64,000 nucleotides of DNA from Oscheius sp. JU75 (GCA_037178855.1 JASJZC010000005.1:9920001-9984000), one strand, 5' to 3'. Positions 46,529 through 58,757 are shown, numbered from the stretch's first letter. A program made the numbers and translations. Notes: generated from the letters alone by a model not told the origin.

Positions 46529-46726
46529 TTCCCATTTTCTACCAAATGTCTTCTTTTGTACTCAACTTACAGCCCCCATTTTGTCATGGATCAAAAGGCC
46601 CCCGAACCCACTCCCGTTTTTCCTCCCGACACCTGATCGGGATAGCAATCTCCCGAGATTGCTTTCTAGGAATCAACCTCCCGAAATCTGATGATCTCTC
46701 TGTCAAGTCGAGAGGGCGAAAAGTTA

Positions 46727-48656
46727 TTAAAGCTTTTTCAAAACGACAATAACATTGGTGTATTGTTCCCTGCCTGTTGTTTTCTTAATGAGATCCCTGG
46801 TGATTGGAATGGAAGAGCCCTTGTGGTAGATCTCGACTAGCTCAAATCCGGCTGTCAAGAGGGCCAGTCGGATTCGACCATAGACTCGTCGTTGGTTCCA
46901 TTGAACAGTGTCAATACCGATTGGGAGAGACACGATGAGGGTCCCTGAAGGATAGAGTTATATCTGCCTCTCTCTTTTTCGACTCACCACTAGGCTTCAG
47001 TAGACACAGCATTTTCCTGACAGTTCTCAGATCCAGATCTGGCTCCAATTCCTCTCCATGTATTCCGAACCCAATGCTCTCAACATAGCCGAGACTGATA
47101 ATAAAGTCGAAGTAGTTAGCAGCCCTGAAAGGTTGCGGTTAGCCTCTAGTTGAGATGCTAACGTCAATGTTTCATCGGAGAACTCGTAGGGAAGGGTTTT
47201 GATTGCACCTATCCTCATAAGCTTCAAGGCTGCTTTGCTGCAATTTGATAGAATACGTCCAAGCTTGCTGAGTATAGACAAAAGTTTCACTGTCACTATC
47301 GGAGCAAGAACTGGGGGCAAGGTCTGCATATTAGTAGTTTCTGGTTGACTAAGGGAGCTCAACCGTTCACAGTTACTGCCAAAATACAGTCATGGATTTA
47401 AAGAAACGAAAGGAACCCAATCTGTCACTACTTCACAAGGTCCTGCTTAGATACTGTAAACCTCTCTGATCCTCTGAAAAGCGTTACCATAGGGCCAGTA
47501 CCAAAATTGATCCATACTTTGTGATCTAACAGTGGCACTAATTCTCTTTCCCGGGAAGCAAACAACCCGGTTGATAAACTTACAGATTTGACTCCTTTAT
47601 AGTCTCCTTGAACGTAACTTGTGACACATTTTGCAGGGCCAGAACCAGTGTCTGAATATTTACTTGACTTTGTACACAACCTCCTACATTTGTAGCCGAC
47701 AAGTTCTTCAGTAAGCTCTCCATTTTTGGAGTAGCCATTCCATAAATGAGCCCAGTTTGGTGTCGGACTCCTGTTGAAAGCAGGGCTTTCTCGAGACTGA
47801 TATCATCATAATCGTCGTCGTTTAGGAAGAATTCGGTCTTGTAGTCCTAAAAGCAACTTTTTATAAGGTTTCAATGTTCTCTACCTCAATTAGATTAACG
47901 TGTCCGTTGAGGATGAATTGCCATTTGAGGTCAAAGGGAATCTTTCGAGGGGACATGGTATCTTGGGATTTAGGCTCTTTGAAACTGGTCAGGATCTGGA
48001 AAGCTTTCTCTGTCTCTTTGTCTTTCTGTCCCTTTACCTCTTTGTCTCTATGCCTCTTTGTCTCTCTGTCCCCCTGTTTTCCTGTCTGTGTGTTTCTGCT
48101 TCCCTATTCTGTCTCTCTGTAATTCTCACTTTTTCACAATTGGGTGGCTCGATCGACTTCAGTGTTGGTACCAATCCCGGTTTGACAATCGAATATCCAA
48201 GTGGTGCGAAGACATCTTCTGTCACCTCTGTGATGTTCTTAGTGCCCAACGGGGTCATGAAATCTATTCTGGAATAAACAACTTTGCGACTCCCGATAGA
48301 AAGTTTCCCGCCAAAACCATACCAAAGTTCTTTCGTAAGCCAATTAACCTTGGCCCGGCTGTAGATATCGCGCCCATTTGCATACTGATTTAATGGACTC
48401 TCTAGTTTGCCCATTCCTTTGTATAGTTTTTGGCGGGATATGCCTCATTTCAAATCTAAACAACTCACTGATAATCTAGTATCCATTCCTGCTGTCTGGT
48501 TATCTTCTCCCTCAACAGTTCCTGCCGGACAAACAGCAATTTGGCAACAATGAAAGCCACAGTTATGAGAGCAAACAGGGTCAGAAGACCGCAGCAGCGT
48601 AGACAGCCCCTCCTCTTCTCACTAAAAACCATTGACAACTCATCACTCCTACCCAT
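46727..48656 (-). CDS. DUF268 family protein, paralogue C
   Basis: Divergent DUF268 protein. The ATG at 48656 follows TTTCAGACT, a likely trans-splice or splice site; a type II anchor (LLTLFALITVAFIVAKLLF) follows a basic stretch. Recognisable family exons: 48414-48127 (YGFGGKLSIGSRKVVYSRID; FAPLGYSIVKPGLVPTLKS), about 48002-47888 (ILTSFKEPKSQDTMSPRKI), about 47848-47730 (TGVRHQTGLIYGMATPKMES), 47280-47170 (RIGAIKTLPYEFSDETL), 47125-46989 (YFDFIISLGYVESIGFG) and 46950-46727 (SLPIGIDTVQWNQRRVYGR). The 47420-47700 part and the exon 1-2 joint are unresolved. Intron 2 is almost wholly AGAGACA repeat. Confidence 0.75.
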
Positions 48657-48856
48657 AGTCTGAAACTTAGGTTTTTGGAAAGTTCGGCATGGATTCAAGG
48701 AGCTAGAAGGCGCTGCTTGTCTGCCTGCTGCCGGGATCGGACTCGATGACAATCTCAGCCATCCGGCCAGTCTACCTTTCCTCTATCTACAGGACTGATC
48801 TCACTTCACTGGAGGAGGCGAGGAGAATTAAAATTGCTGGCTACTATCGACAGTGG
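48657..48856. promoter_or_regulatory. shared divergent promoter region of DUF268 C and D
   Basis: Only 200 bp separate the start codons of the two divergently transcribed DUF268 genes, so both must be driven from this stretch or from introns. No specific element is identified. Confidence 0.5.
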
Positions 48857-48921
48857 ATGCTAGCTCCCAAAATGGCCATGTTCAGTGGTTGTGTTTCCGG
48901 AGTTTTTCTCGTTTGTTGGTG

Positions 48922-48977
<56 letters not shown>

Positions 48978-50227
48978 TCATTTTAACTTTCAGGCTCCTG
49001 GTCCAAGTCTTTTCACACGAAGACAAGCCTCGTGGAGATCCACCTTTTCGGACAACATGGGGTGTCATGGGCAAAGAAGAAGTCGATCAAACCATCTATA
49101 GACCAGCCTTCTATTGGCTTAGGGAGAACGACGTCATTCCGGCTGTGGAACACTACGACTTAATGAACTGCACCATGGTACATTTATTTTTTAAAGTTCC
49201 GACCTCTAACCTAGTACAATTTCCTAAGCCAGTACAAAAAGACCACTTCAGGTCTTCGCCGAGTGGCTCAACCGTGCTCAAAACTACAAAATGAGCCAGC
49301 CTTCGCCTACCAAACTGCCAAAAATTCTCAAGAACCAGTTCACTTTGAACGGTCTCCTTCAATGGACCAGTCAGCCAGATGACTCCAAGTTCGACAAGTC
49401 TCATGTCGTTTGGACACGTGACCAGATAGAGGACCTTGTTCTAAAAGATGTAGTCGAATTCAATGAACTGGACGGTCAAGCGAGAGCCATGTACCGAGCC
49501 ATGGAGAACAATGACATCAACGGGAACAAAGTTTTGGTTTTTGGGACTGAAAGGACCCCTTGGATCGAGTCTTTTGCTCTGAAGGAGGGAGCTTTAGAGG
49601 TTCGAAGTCTTTGGAAGTTTTAGAAATTGAAAGTTTAGGTTCTGAGGACAGGTCCGGTCAACATCACAGTGGAAAACTATCCTTATGTCCAGTACAAGAA
49701 CCCAATGGATATTGCTAGGAAGTACCACAAGTGAGTCAAGACATTTTGGGAATACCTGGCGATGTTTTAAAGAGAATATTCCCCCTAAATAACCGAAGTT
49801 CAGATACCTCGACTACTTCGATGTTGCTGCCTCATTTTCCCTAGAAAGCTACGGCTTTGGACGATTTGATCCTCTCAACCCTAATGGTGATCTGCTGGAA
49901 ATACAGAAGACCTACTGTATGCTCAAAGACAAAGGCATTCTTCTCCTCGGGCTCCCAATCGGATGGGACAATGTGGTCTGGAACAAGAAGAGAATCTACG
50001 GGAGACTGAGACTGGGAATGGTTGCTGCAGGTAAGAGAGACTGTCACTTTCTAAAGACTCATCTAAAAAAATTCTCAGCTTTTGATGTGATTGACATGTA
50101 TTACTACGAAGAGACGATCCCCATTGTGGTCGAGGAGTTCGACAAGACTTCTAAGGCTTCATCTAGTATCTCGAAACGGGTTGTCCTGGTGCTGAAGAAG
50201 CGTCATAGCACCACAGGAAGATTCTAA
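48857..50227 (+). CDS. DUF268 family protein, paralogue D
   Basis: 353 aa from six exons in consistent phase: 48857-48918, 48994-49177, 49252-49599, 49639-49730, 49804-50030, 50079-50227. Signal anchor at the N-terminus (MFSGCVSGVFLVCWLLVQVF). Family blocks: VLVFGTERTPWIESFALKEG, YFDVAASFSLESYGFGRFD and LLLGLPIGWDNVVWNKKR; the C-terminus ends KRVVLVLKKRHSTTGRF. Intron 1 is mostly a (GA)n run followed by GACA units. The exon pattern differs from A and B (the equivalents of A's exons 5-6 are fused), showing deeper divergence. The next gene starts only 155 bp after the stop in the same direction. Confidence 0.88.
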
Positions 50228-50381
50228 ATTTACCGACGTGTTTGTACATAATGATCCCTAAATAAACGCCTCGCCCTTTTGAGCAAGAAAAGTTTTATGA
50301 CACCGGGAGCTGTGTGCCAACCGGCGTCCTAATCTGTGATAAGCGTGGCTAGAGGACCAGCAGAAGGGCTTGCAGTGCAAG

Positions 50382-53079
50382 ATGCGAGTCTGTGTATTAG
50401 TAACAGTTTTGCTCGTACTCTTGGCTCTCTTCGTTATCGGTATTTTCCTCCTAGTTCCGTTCCCGCTAGCCGTCTTACCGGCTATTTTGAAGGGAGAGCT
50501 ACATTTAAAGTGAGTATTCTCTGTCTCTCTGTTTTTCTGTCTCTTTGCCTCTCTGTCTCTTTATCTGTCTGTCTGTCTCTCGGTCACTCTATCTTTCTGT
50601 CTCTCTGTCGGACTCTGTCTTTCCATCCAGTTTGCAGACAGAACAAGGATGGAACCTTACCAAAATCCACAAACTATTGGGCCAACTATCCTGCTACCCA
50701 GTACTACGATTTTTTCTTTTTCAACGTAACCAATCCTGATGAGGTCATAAATTATGGAGCCAAGGTCAATGTGGTCGAGATTGGACCCTACACCTATGCG
50801 TAAGCCTCTTGAGTTCACTCTTATCATTACTTGTGGAAGACCACTTTTCGATCTACACAGCAAAGAACTTTTTCAGGGAGCGAGAGTTCAAGGAAGACAT
50901 TACCTTTTTCGATAATGGAAACGAGGTATACTACTACAATAACAAGACATGGGTGAGGGAGATTTACAAAAGGCATTGAAGTAATTTCAGACTTTTAGTC
51001 CAGGAGATTCCTGTGACGGCTGTAAGTATGAGGATGTCATGACTCTGCCTAATATTGCCTATATGGTTAGTTTCCTCATTACCCCCTTTAGATAAATGCC
51101 CAAATCCTCGTATTTTGACAGATGGAGGGTAGAGAAACCTAGATGTTACGGCTGAGACAGCTCGATCCAAATTAGATAGCTGTGTAGAAGATCACTTCGT
51201 ACTTGTTTCTTTTAAAAGCCGATAAGGTAGCCAGATAAGACTGGAATTGCCCCTGTTGGCAAGAAAAACTAGGAATGATAAGAAGGAGAAAAATTGTTAA
51301 TGTTTGGTTTGTATTTGAGCAGACAAGAGAAGAACTAAAGATCAATTTTGACCAGCTAGGTATTTCCAGGCGGTTCTTTACGTAGCCAAACAGGAAGACT
51401 TTCCTCCAGCACTGGTCACCTTCATCGATTTTGGGCTTCTTCTTCTGGGAGAATATCCACTGAGGTAGATAAACTTCATCTCTCCGGCCTTCTAAAAGAG
51501 CAGGATTGAACCATGACTGAAAAGTTCAGAACCGTCCCCATGGCCGGAGTCCTGTTTGACGGTTACGATGACCCTCTTCTCGATCTGGTTAACAGTCCCC
51601 TGGGACAGAAGATCATCAACTGGCTCGGAGTCCAAATTCCTCACATCTCCGGCATGGGATATCTCGTCGGGGTTGGTTACTTGTTTTACAGCCCGTGAGG
51701 ACATTTACGAACAGGCTGATAAGCCAGCGATGGCAACATTATACCTCTGAGAATATGCCCTATTTCAGTACAATCATTCTAGTGATGGGGACTACACGAG
51801 CAAGACGGGGAAGGACGATATTGGAAAGTAGGGAACCGTTCTTTTGGGTGAATAGCAAAATTCAGCATTGATCTCATTCAAGAATGGTGCAACCAGACAC
51901 ATTTGACTTGGTGGAGAGACGATTATTCGCAGGATATCACCCAGAGCGGAGATGGATCATACCAGAAGCCTGGGCTAAAGAAGACAGACAAGCTGAAGCA
52001 GTTCCAAAGTTTTATTTGCAGGTAGTTGTGTTTTGAGCCGAACTATTGGAATGGGAAGTAGGCAAGAGTTTACTTGACTGCTGGAACGGTACGGGTGCGA
52101 CAGATTACGAGGGTCGAGAATCTGGTGGATAGATGATACGGGCAATGACTAGATGGCGAAGACAATTGAAAAGTGAACCTTTACAGAGCATTCTACCTCC
52201 ACTATGACTCTGAGACCTCCGTAGAAGGAATCCCAGCCTATACTTTCAAAATGGACGATGATACCTACGACAGTACGACGCAGAAAAATAAGGGATATCG
52301 ATACGAGAACAAAGAGATGATCGATTATTTCCCCAGCTGGCCATGTGGCGTGAATCACAGCTATGACCCGAGTCAAGATTTTTGTATCGATGTCGACTGT
52401 GACGTGAATGAGAACTTCTGCTCGACCTGCTGTGATGGTAGTCATATCCACGGAGAAAATGACACTATTCTTCTTCCGCCTGGAGTTATCCCTCTTCGGT
52501 GCTTCCCTGGTAGTCTTTTCCAGTGGATAGAGTCAAATAACAAATTCAGGACAGCTTCAACGGCTACCCATTTCTGCCTTTCTATCACCGCCTCACTTTG
52601 CCTGGTCCCCTCCAGAAGTTCAGCAGAATGTCTATGGCCTGAGTCCCGATCCAAATGGGAAGCATCATCCAGGAAGCTTCGATATTAATCCAGTAAGTGA
52701 CAAAGACAGAGAGACAAATACAGAGCAAGTATTTTAGATGACGGGCTCCTCAGTCAACGCCCACTTCCGACTACAAGTAGCTGTTCCAATCTACAACGAG
52801 CCACAATACTGTGCCCTTGCCCAAACTGTTAATAACTTCATCCCCGCTGTCTGGATTCAGCTCCGAGTCGTAATGGATCACAACGCGAGAAATTTTCTTT
52901 ACTTGGTGACAAGCACCATGCCGAAGGTCGTCCTGGGAGTGGGGATCGGATTCACGGCACTGTCAATACTGGGAGGAGCTGTCTTCCTGTTTTTTTTCTG
53001 CAGAGGACAGAACAGGAAAGCAGAGATTCGAAGAAAATACGATGAGATTATTGAGAAAGAAGGTTCGGCGTGGTCATGA
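50382..53079 (+). CDS. CD36/SCARB family scavenger receptor
   Basis: Scavenger receptor class B/CD36 homologue, about 564 aa, with one membrane segment at each end (VLVTVLLVLLALFVIGIF; LGVGIGFTALSILGGAVFLF) and a large luminal or extracellular loop. Exons: 50382-50509, 50638-50799, 50877-50952, 50991-51065, 51370-51464, 51530-about 51665, 51769-51827, 51866-52021, 52187-52509, 52550-52692, 52738-53079. Signatures: YYDFFFFNVTNPDEV, GPYTYAEREF, LFDGYDDPLLDLV, GDYTSKTGKDDIG, a Cys-rich loop (DVDCDVNENFCSTCC), AFLSPPHFAWS and GSFDINPMTG. Nematode members are involved in lipid or lysosomal functions. The donor after exon 6 is the one uncertain joint. Possibly downstream in an operon with DUF268 D. 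Confidence 0.92.
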
Positions 53080-53224
53080 TCTGTCTCCACGTTTATTATT
53101 TTTGGCGGGTACTAGAAAGATTTAAAAGAGTATAAACTTCTATTTTCTTGCTCTATCTCTGTCTGGTCCAACAACTTGGACAATATATAAAAAAGGACAG
53201 ACCAATAATCTTTCAAGCACTTTA

Positions 53225-54720
53225 TTAACATGGAACTTCACTATTCAAACTTTTCCTCGACTCGTCTTCCATGAGGTCGACCAAGAAGTGAGTGTAGAGA
53301 GGGAGGAACTCCTTCTTGACGATCTTAACATATCGTATGGCTTGACTCAAGCTGGTGGGATACCTTATAATTTTCCAGCTGATGTAGACCATGCTTCTGC
53401 CATCTCTCCTTGGTCAGCCTAAGAAATTTGGTGGCACAAGCGTTCCAGGGATTGCCCTTGTCTTTACGATGCTTCAGCATCTTGTATCTGGCGATGTGAC
53501 CGGGGTATCGGGCTATTTTGTAGCCGGCCAGAATGACTCTGGAATGGGGAAATGAGAGGCAGAGAGGCCAGAGACAGCGAGGCAGAGGGACCGAAGTACC
53601 GAGACACAGAGATAGAGAGATAGAGATACCTCTTACCGATTGGTCATATCATCATCTTCTCCTCCCCATCCCCAGTAGTCTGTCGAGTATCCATTAACCG
53701 TCTCAAACTGTTCCGGCGTCACAGCCACAACACCACCGAACAGCTCATTATATGGTAACCTGAAAGAAGCATACAATCTCTAGTGCGCTCGACTCACGCG
53801 TAGTCAAACTTGTCAATTGCGACACTCATGTGTCTGGGATTGACTGGACAAGAGTACAGATTCCTGTCGTCTTCAGGCACTAGATCGACATCATGGAAGA
53901 TGTAACATTCGAAGGGATAGAGCTTCTTGGCTTCGGTATAAGCGACGTCCATTAACTGGCAAAAAGATTGACAGTGACAACGACCAGCTTACTTACCTTT
54001 GCCTTGTTCATTCTCTGTTTAGCCGTCTGTTCCACCACAATAACGGAGTAGTCGAGCTGCTGTTTCTGAAGGAAACTGTGAAGATTGTTCAGTAGCACTT
54101 TTAGGTGAACCTCTCGATCTCGAAATGGTATAATTATAGCTACCTAAAGTAGACATTATTATCTGTAAATTCGTCTGTTACCCTATGCCTTGACCGACAC
54201 TCTTTTGGTGACCACCTGCCTCCTGGTAACAGCATCGGATACTTCTTTTCGGTTACAGAGAGGTTGACAGGGTTCAGATTGACTCTGTAATGGTGGAAAG
54301 ATACGCAAAAGAGCAGTGAACTTACTCTATTGTTCCGTTGAGACCTGGTGGTATCTCTGGACAGAAAGGAAGCTCTTGGGACTGTCTCTGGAAAGTCCAG
54401 TCCTGTTTCCAAACCTCTCCGTTTTCCTTTCCGGGGTCTGAAGTAAGATCTCTCTGTCTCTTTGTCTCCCTGTCTGAGCTCACTCTGCTCAGCCTTCTCC
54501 TCCTCCAACTTCTCTCTAGCCACATATTTCAATACACAAGGCATAGGATCCAAGACACATGGATCGTCCGGTGGAGCGGAGAACTCTAAAGAGGGTACAT
54601 TCCCTTTCAATCCAGTAGACTTTTACCAAACTTGGAAAAGTTCCTGACTCCAAGATAGGAGATGCTCGTTAGAATGTAAATATTGATTAAAACTCTTGGA
54701 ATATAGAATTGTGGAATCAT
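53225..54720 (-). CDS. B4GALT: beta-1,4-galactosyltransferase family (bre-4-like)
   Basis: Type II Golgi glycosyltransferase of the B4GALT family, 370 aa. In C. elegans the BRE-4 member is a beta-1,4-GalNAc transferase, so the sugar donor here is uncertain. Nine exons in consistent phase: 54720-54627, 54585-54484, 54437-54326, 54284-54182, 54143-53997, 53955-53798, 53759-53637, 53538-53364, 53323-53225. Anchor: [16 protein letters not shown]. Motifs: [11 protein letters not shown] (about 138), [15 protein letters not shown] (metal-binding DVD, about 208), [12 protein letters not shown] and [10 protein letters not shown] (about 269), and a C-terminal [10 protein letters not shown]. The stop codon overlaps an AATAAA signal. 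Confidence 0.93.
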
Positions 54721-55063
54721 TTTGCCGGGAAACTGACGAGGGAGGAGTGGATCAGAGGAGCGGCTAGCGGTGGGGAGAGCGACGATCTCGGGAACAGAAC
54801 TATCTGCTGCGACAATCGGATACGGGAAGCGTATGGCTGGTTCCGGAGAAGAATGGGATAAAAAGTGATCCCTTAGGCATCCAGACGAGGAAATAAATTA
54901 GTTTTTGTGTAGTTGTGTGTCTCTCTGTCTCCCCTTGTCTCTTTTTGTACTTCTGTCAGGATTGTAGTGGTCCTACAATACAGAAGAGATGCGAAGCAGA
55001 ATTCATTGGTCGAAGGTAACAGTCTGCAAGCATAGGACAACTAAAATCAATGCACAGGCTACT

Positions 55064-56019
55064 CTACTTCCTCCAAAGTGCCACAAAGTACTTCTTCTCC
55101 CTAGTGACTAGTCTGTCATGGGTGTGGGTTCCTGGAGCACAGTAGGTAGCTCTCAATGAACTACTGAAAAGATGAACCAGGGAAGGAGCCTTGGCCAGCA
55201 TCCTGTCATATTTGACTGTCGTCTTTTCGATTCCTTTCAATACTTGGTCGGTGACTTGTTCAAAGACAACTTCAGTGAATCCGGCCAAGGTGGCTTGTTG
55301 TCTGACTAGCCATTCCTAAAGCTGGGTTACTGTGAGAGATAGTTAGGGTAGACCTTATGGGAATAGCGGAGATCAATCCAACAGAGGTGTCCACCTGGTT
55401 TCAGGACACGATAAGCTTGTTCGAAAAAGGCTTGACAGTTGTTGAATAGATGCGAGGCTTCGACTGTGAGGACTAAAAAGCGGAAATAAGAACAGAGAGA
55501 CAAAGACCCACCTATATCAAACTCTCCATCATTAAAAGGCATTTTCTCCGCATTTCCCTTGACTATCGTAAGTTCTGAGTTCTTACTAGGAATCGCATCC
55601 AGTCCTACCAGCTCCCTGGTCAACGGGTGAGCCCTAAACTCCACTGAACTGATCCCAGATGGTAGTCAACCCACCTATCAATCCATTTCAGCCCCGAACC
55701 CTGTCCGCAGGCGACATCCAAAAGAGTCAACCCCTTCAGATCTGGATATTCCGGGTGTAGACTCAATGGTTTCTCGTAGAGATAGTACGATGCCTTGTCT
55801 GGGTCTGAAAAATATATCCTAACGGGTATTTGTAGGTTTACCATCACTTTGACAGTACTTCTCCACATGTTCAATCAATTCCTCTTCATTTTCCGTGGGC
55901 CAATAGCCCAGATTCATAAAAGTGATGCCTAGTTTTGGACAGAGCCACTGGAGAAGGGGATAGAGAATGAGTCGATCGAAGATATGGAACCAGAGGCGGC
56001 GCAGAAGTTCCAAGGGCAT
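55064..56019 (-). CDS. class I SAM-dependent methyltransferase
   Basis: 266 aa from five exons in phase: 56019-55842, 55804-55675, 55633-55512, 55472-55354, 55315-55064. Features: hydrophobic N-terminus (LWFHIFDRLILYPLLQWL), then FMNLGYWP, common in this methyltransferase group; motif I LLDVACGQGSGLKWI at about residues 88-102; ELVGLDAI (acidic end of beta 2); GNAEKMPFNDGEFDI; YRVLKPGGHLCWIDLRY (post-I region). Resembles phthiotriolone/sterol-type lipid methyltransferases; the substrate is unknown. It lies upstream of B4GALT on the same strand with 344 bp between coding regions. Confidence 0.85.
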
Positions 56020-56647
56020 TTTCTAGAACATTTTTCGAAGATTTCCTTATATATTTGTCGAGAATTAGCTGTATTTTGAGCCAAAATTGGGTGAGATCTG
56101 TTCAGGGAGCGGAGTAAACGCGCCCAATTGTCTCCCCATCTGCTCCATGGATAATTTTGACGCTGTATCGGATCCAAGGGTTCTTTGGGCCTATTTTCTT
56201 GTTTTTCTCAATTTTCCTCAATGATTCTGATCTCAACTTGTCAAGTTTCTTCTATTGGAAAACAGCCAAGGTATCAAGAAAAATTCAAGCTCTTCAAATT
56301 CTAAGAAAGTTCAAATTGGCGCGTTTCTACCTTCGAGATTTTTCTGAAACCACCGACTTGTATTGGGCTCGTCATTTTCTCTCCATTTTTGCCAATTTTT
56401 GTGTGTAGAACGCCTAAAAACCTCAAAAAAAGTCAATAGTTTTTGTTGCTCGTATCGCCATTCTTTATTTTCTTGTTTCATAAGCTTTGCGACATTATTC
56501 TACACGTCAGATCACAAGCAAATTCCTTAAAAAGTCAAGATTGCCTTCTAAAAACGTCAACGATTGTTGAAGATGCATCCTTTCCAATTTCCTTCTCTCT
56601 TCTTCTCATTTTTCCAAGTTTTCTTGCAAAAATGAGCTTCCAGAAAA

Positions 56648-57521
56648 ATGTCCGGCCGGCAGGGAGGAAAAGCCAAGCCGCTGAAGGCCCCCAAGAAGGA
56701 TACAAAGGATATGGACGACGTAGGGTCTTCCGATTTTCTTCTGTTCTAAAATATCCACTTTCAGGACGATGTCGCCTTCAAGAAGAGACAGCAGGAAGAA
56801 GCCAAGGCCATGAAGGAGGCTGCAGCCAAGGCCTCCCAAAAGGGTCCCATGGGTACGTTCTTTCCCCCTACTTCTTCGATATTTGTCTGAACTCTTTTCA
56901 ACTCTGGTTAGCCTGCTATCCCCCTCCTTGCAGCCTAGACAATCAGTTTAGACGCTACCATTGAATCAAGTTATCCATATTCAGCTCTTACCAGCTCACT
57001 GAAGCAGTTTTCACGAATTGCTAACTCAGGGAGCTCCTTGCGCTTGCTAGAAAAAAGAAGGCTGTAATGGCTAGACTTAGACTGGTTTGCGCCCAAATTT
57101 TGGCCAACATTAATTGTGATCTCAAATGACTACCAATAAGTTTCTGCCAGGAAACGCTCTAGAACACCTCATACCATTAGTTTTTTTTTTTGTTTCACCA
57201 TTACCTAGGCTTGCTGACTCGTGGAGCCCTTATACCAGTATCAGAGGAATTCGAAAGGCCGAATTTAGTCTTAATTCTTTGAAAAGTGTCCGAACCGTAA
57301 AGTGTTACCCTCCAGAAGGACGTGGTCGGTAGTTTTTACCTTGTTTTGAGTCCTCTTTCAACTGTTTTTAGATGAAAAATATCAAAACTCCCTTACAATT
57401 TGGCATACTTCGTAGTAAAATTGGCATTTTCCTACAAAAGATCTATCTGACCATGTTTTCCCCTATTAAGCTCTCAATTGCAGGCAGCGGAACTGGAATC
57501 AAGAAGTCAGGCAAGAAGTAG
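56648..57521 (+). CDS. TMA7: translation machinery-associated protein 7 (TMA7)
   Basis: 65-aa basic protein associated with ribosomes and translation. Three exons: 56648-56719, 56765-56852, 57484-57521, joined in phase by 45-nt and 631-nt introns. It shows the family pattern: MSGRQGGKAKPLKAPKKD, an acidic DMDDDD, an Ala/Lys/Glu helix (FKKRQQEEAKAMKEAAAK) and the invariant C-terminal GIKKSGKK. Length matches the family (about 64 aa). Easily missed because of its size and the long second intron. Confidence 0.95.
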
Positions 57522-57797
57522 ACGATGACAACCCCCTCTCAACGTCCTCGCCTGACCACCGGTATCGCCCTGCTCTTCGTGTTATTACGTGAATAAACCT
57601 ACAATTTCTTTTTTTTAGCCTAAAAAGCATTGAAAACCCAGAATATGGGACTTTATCTCTACTACAACTACAGTCTGTGTGTTAATAGTATAGCAAGGGA
57701 AGAGGACAAGAAATACGGACTTGAATATATGGAGATCAGACGACATTATGTGACGGGCTTTTTGTACACAGGAGAGATCGAGAGAGGCTGGAATCTT

Positions 57798-58757
57798 CTA
57801 GAAGACAGACTGGGTGTTGTACTTGTTCTGCCAGAACACGAGAATTAGGGTTACGCCGTACATCCCGGCTGCTATCCAGCACTGGGTCGCCTTTTCGCTG
57901 TACTTCGCCTCGATGTCTCTGAAAATTGAGGTTTTCATGAAAATTGGCGGGAAAAAACGTGGAATTTTCGAGTTATCGAAAAAAAAAAAGCCTTCAGCTG
58001 GCTTTTTTGCGTCCTACCCGCGGTTGAGAAGGTAGACTACTCCTACAATATTCCGTTTTTTCGTGCATTTCTGAAGGCTTTATACCGAATTGTCTGTCCA
58101 GTTCGGTAAATCGGAAGCATTTCAGTGTCTGAAGTAATTATTTTTGCCTATGCAGTCCATCAACCTATGAATTGCGCAAATTTTGGACAAGGTCAGGGCT
58201 CAAATGGTGAAACGATTACAAGCGATTACATTGCTCACAATATCATTTTTTATAGCATGGCCGGTGAACCTCTAGTATTGGCTCACTCTACGTGCTACTT
58301 TAAGCCAATTCTTTTTTGTGGAAAAATTGCTGTGGAAATGAGCATTTTACATGTGAAATTAGTTGGAAATTTTTATAAAAGTCATGGATTATGCTCGGAT
58401 TCATCTGACACGTCACTGCTCACCCCGGAAACTCGCAGTAAAAACAGCGCTTTTTTATGTTTGCTTGCTCAGTTTATGCGTTTGTAACATTTATAACGTG
58501 TTTTACAAAAAGTATATGCAGACAAAGCAACTCACTCTATGGGAATGGGTCCGCCGCGAGGCTCTTCTGGAAAGTGGAGATCGGGAAATAGTGTGACGGC
58601 TTGGGTTGAGAAGAAGAGGCCTAATAATCCTAGAAAGACGACGCCCCAGACGGAGATTACCATGCTGAAAAGGAAAAAATGTTATGAAAACTGGTAAAAA
58701 GAAAACTCACCAGAAAGCCGACAATTTCGGTCCCAACAGCGGACAGACTTTGACCAT
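57798..58757 (-). CDS. RNASEK: ribonuclease kappa / V-ATPase subunit f (RNASEK)
   Basis: 98 aa, the usual family length, from three exons: 58757-58711, 58664-58536, 57918-57798. Two membrane helices. Family residues include CPLLGPKLSAFCMVISVWGV near the N-terminus, LGLLGLFFSTQAVTLFPDL, and a second helix CWIAAGMYGVTLILVF followed by NKYNTQSVF. RNASEK was first described as an endoribonuclease and is now known as a V-ATPase Vo-associated membrane subunit. Intron 2 is unusually long (617 bp). The gene is divergent to the V-ATPase subunit e gene at 60010. Confidence 0.93.
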
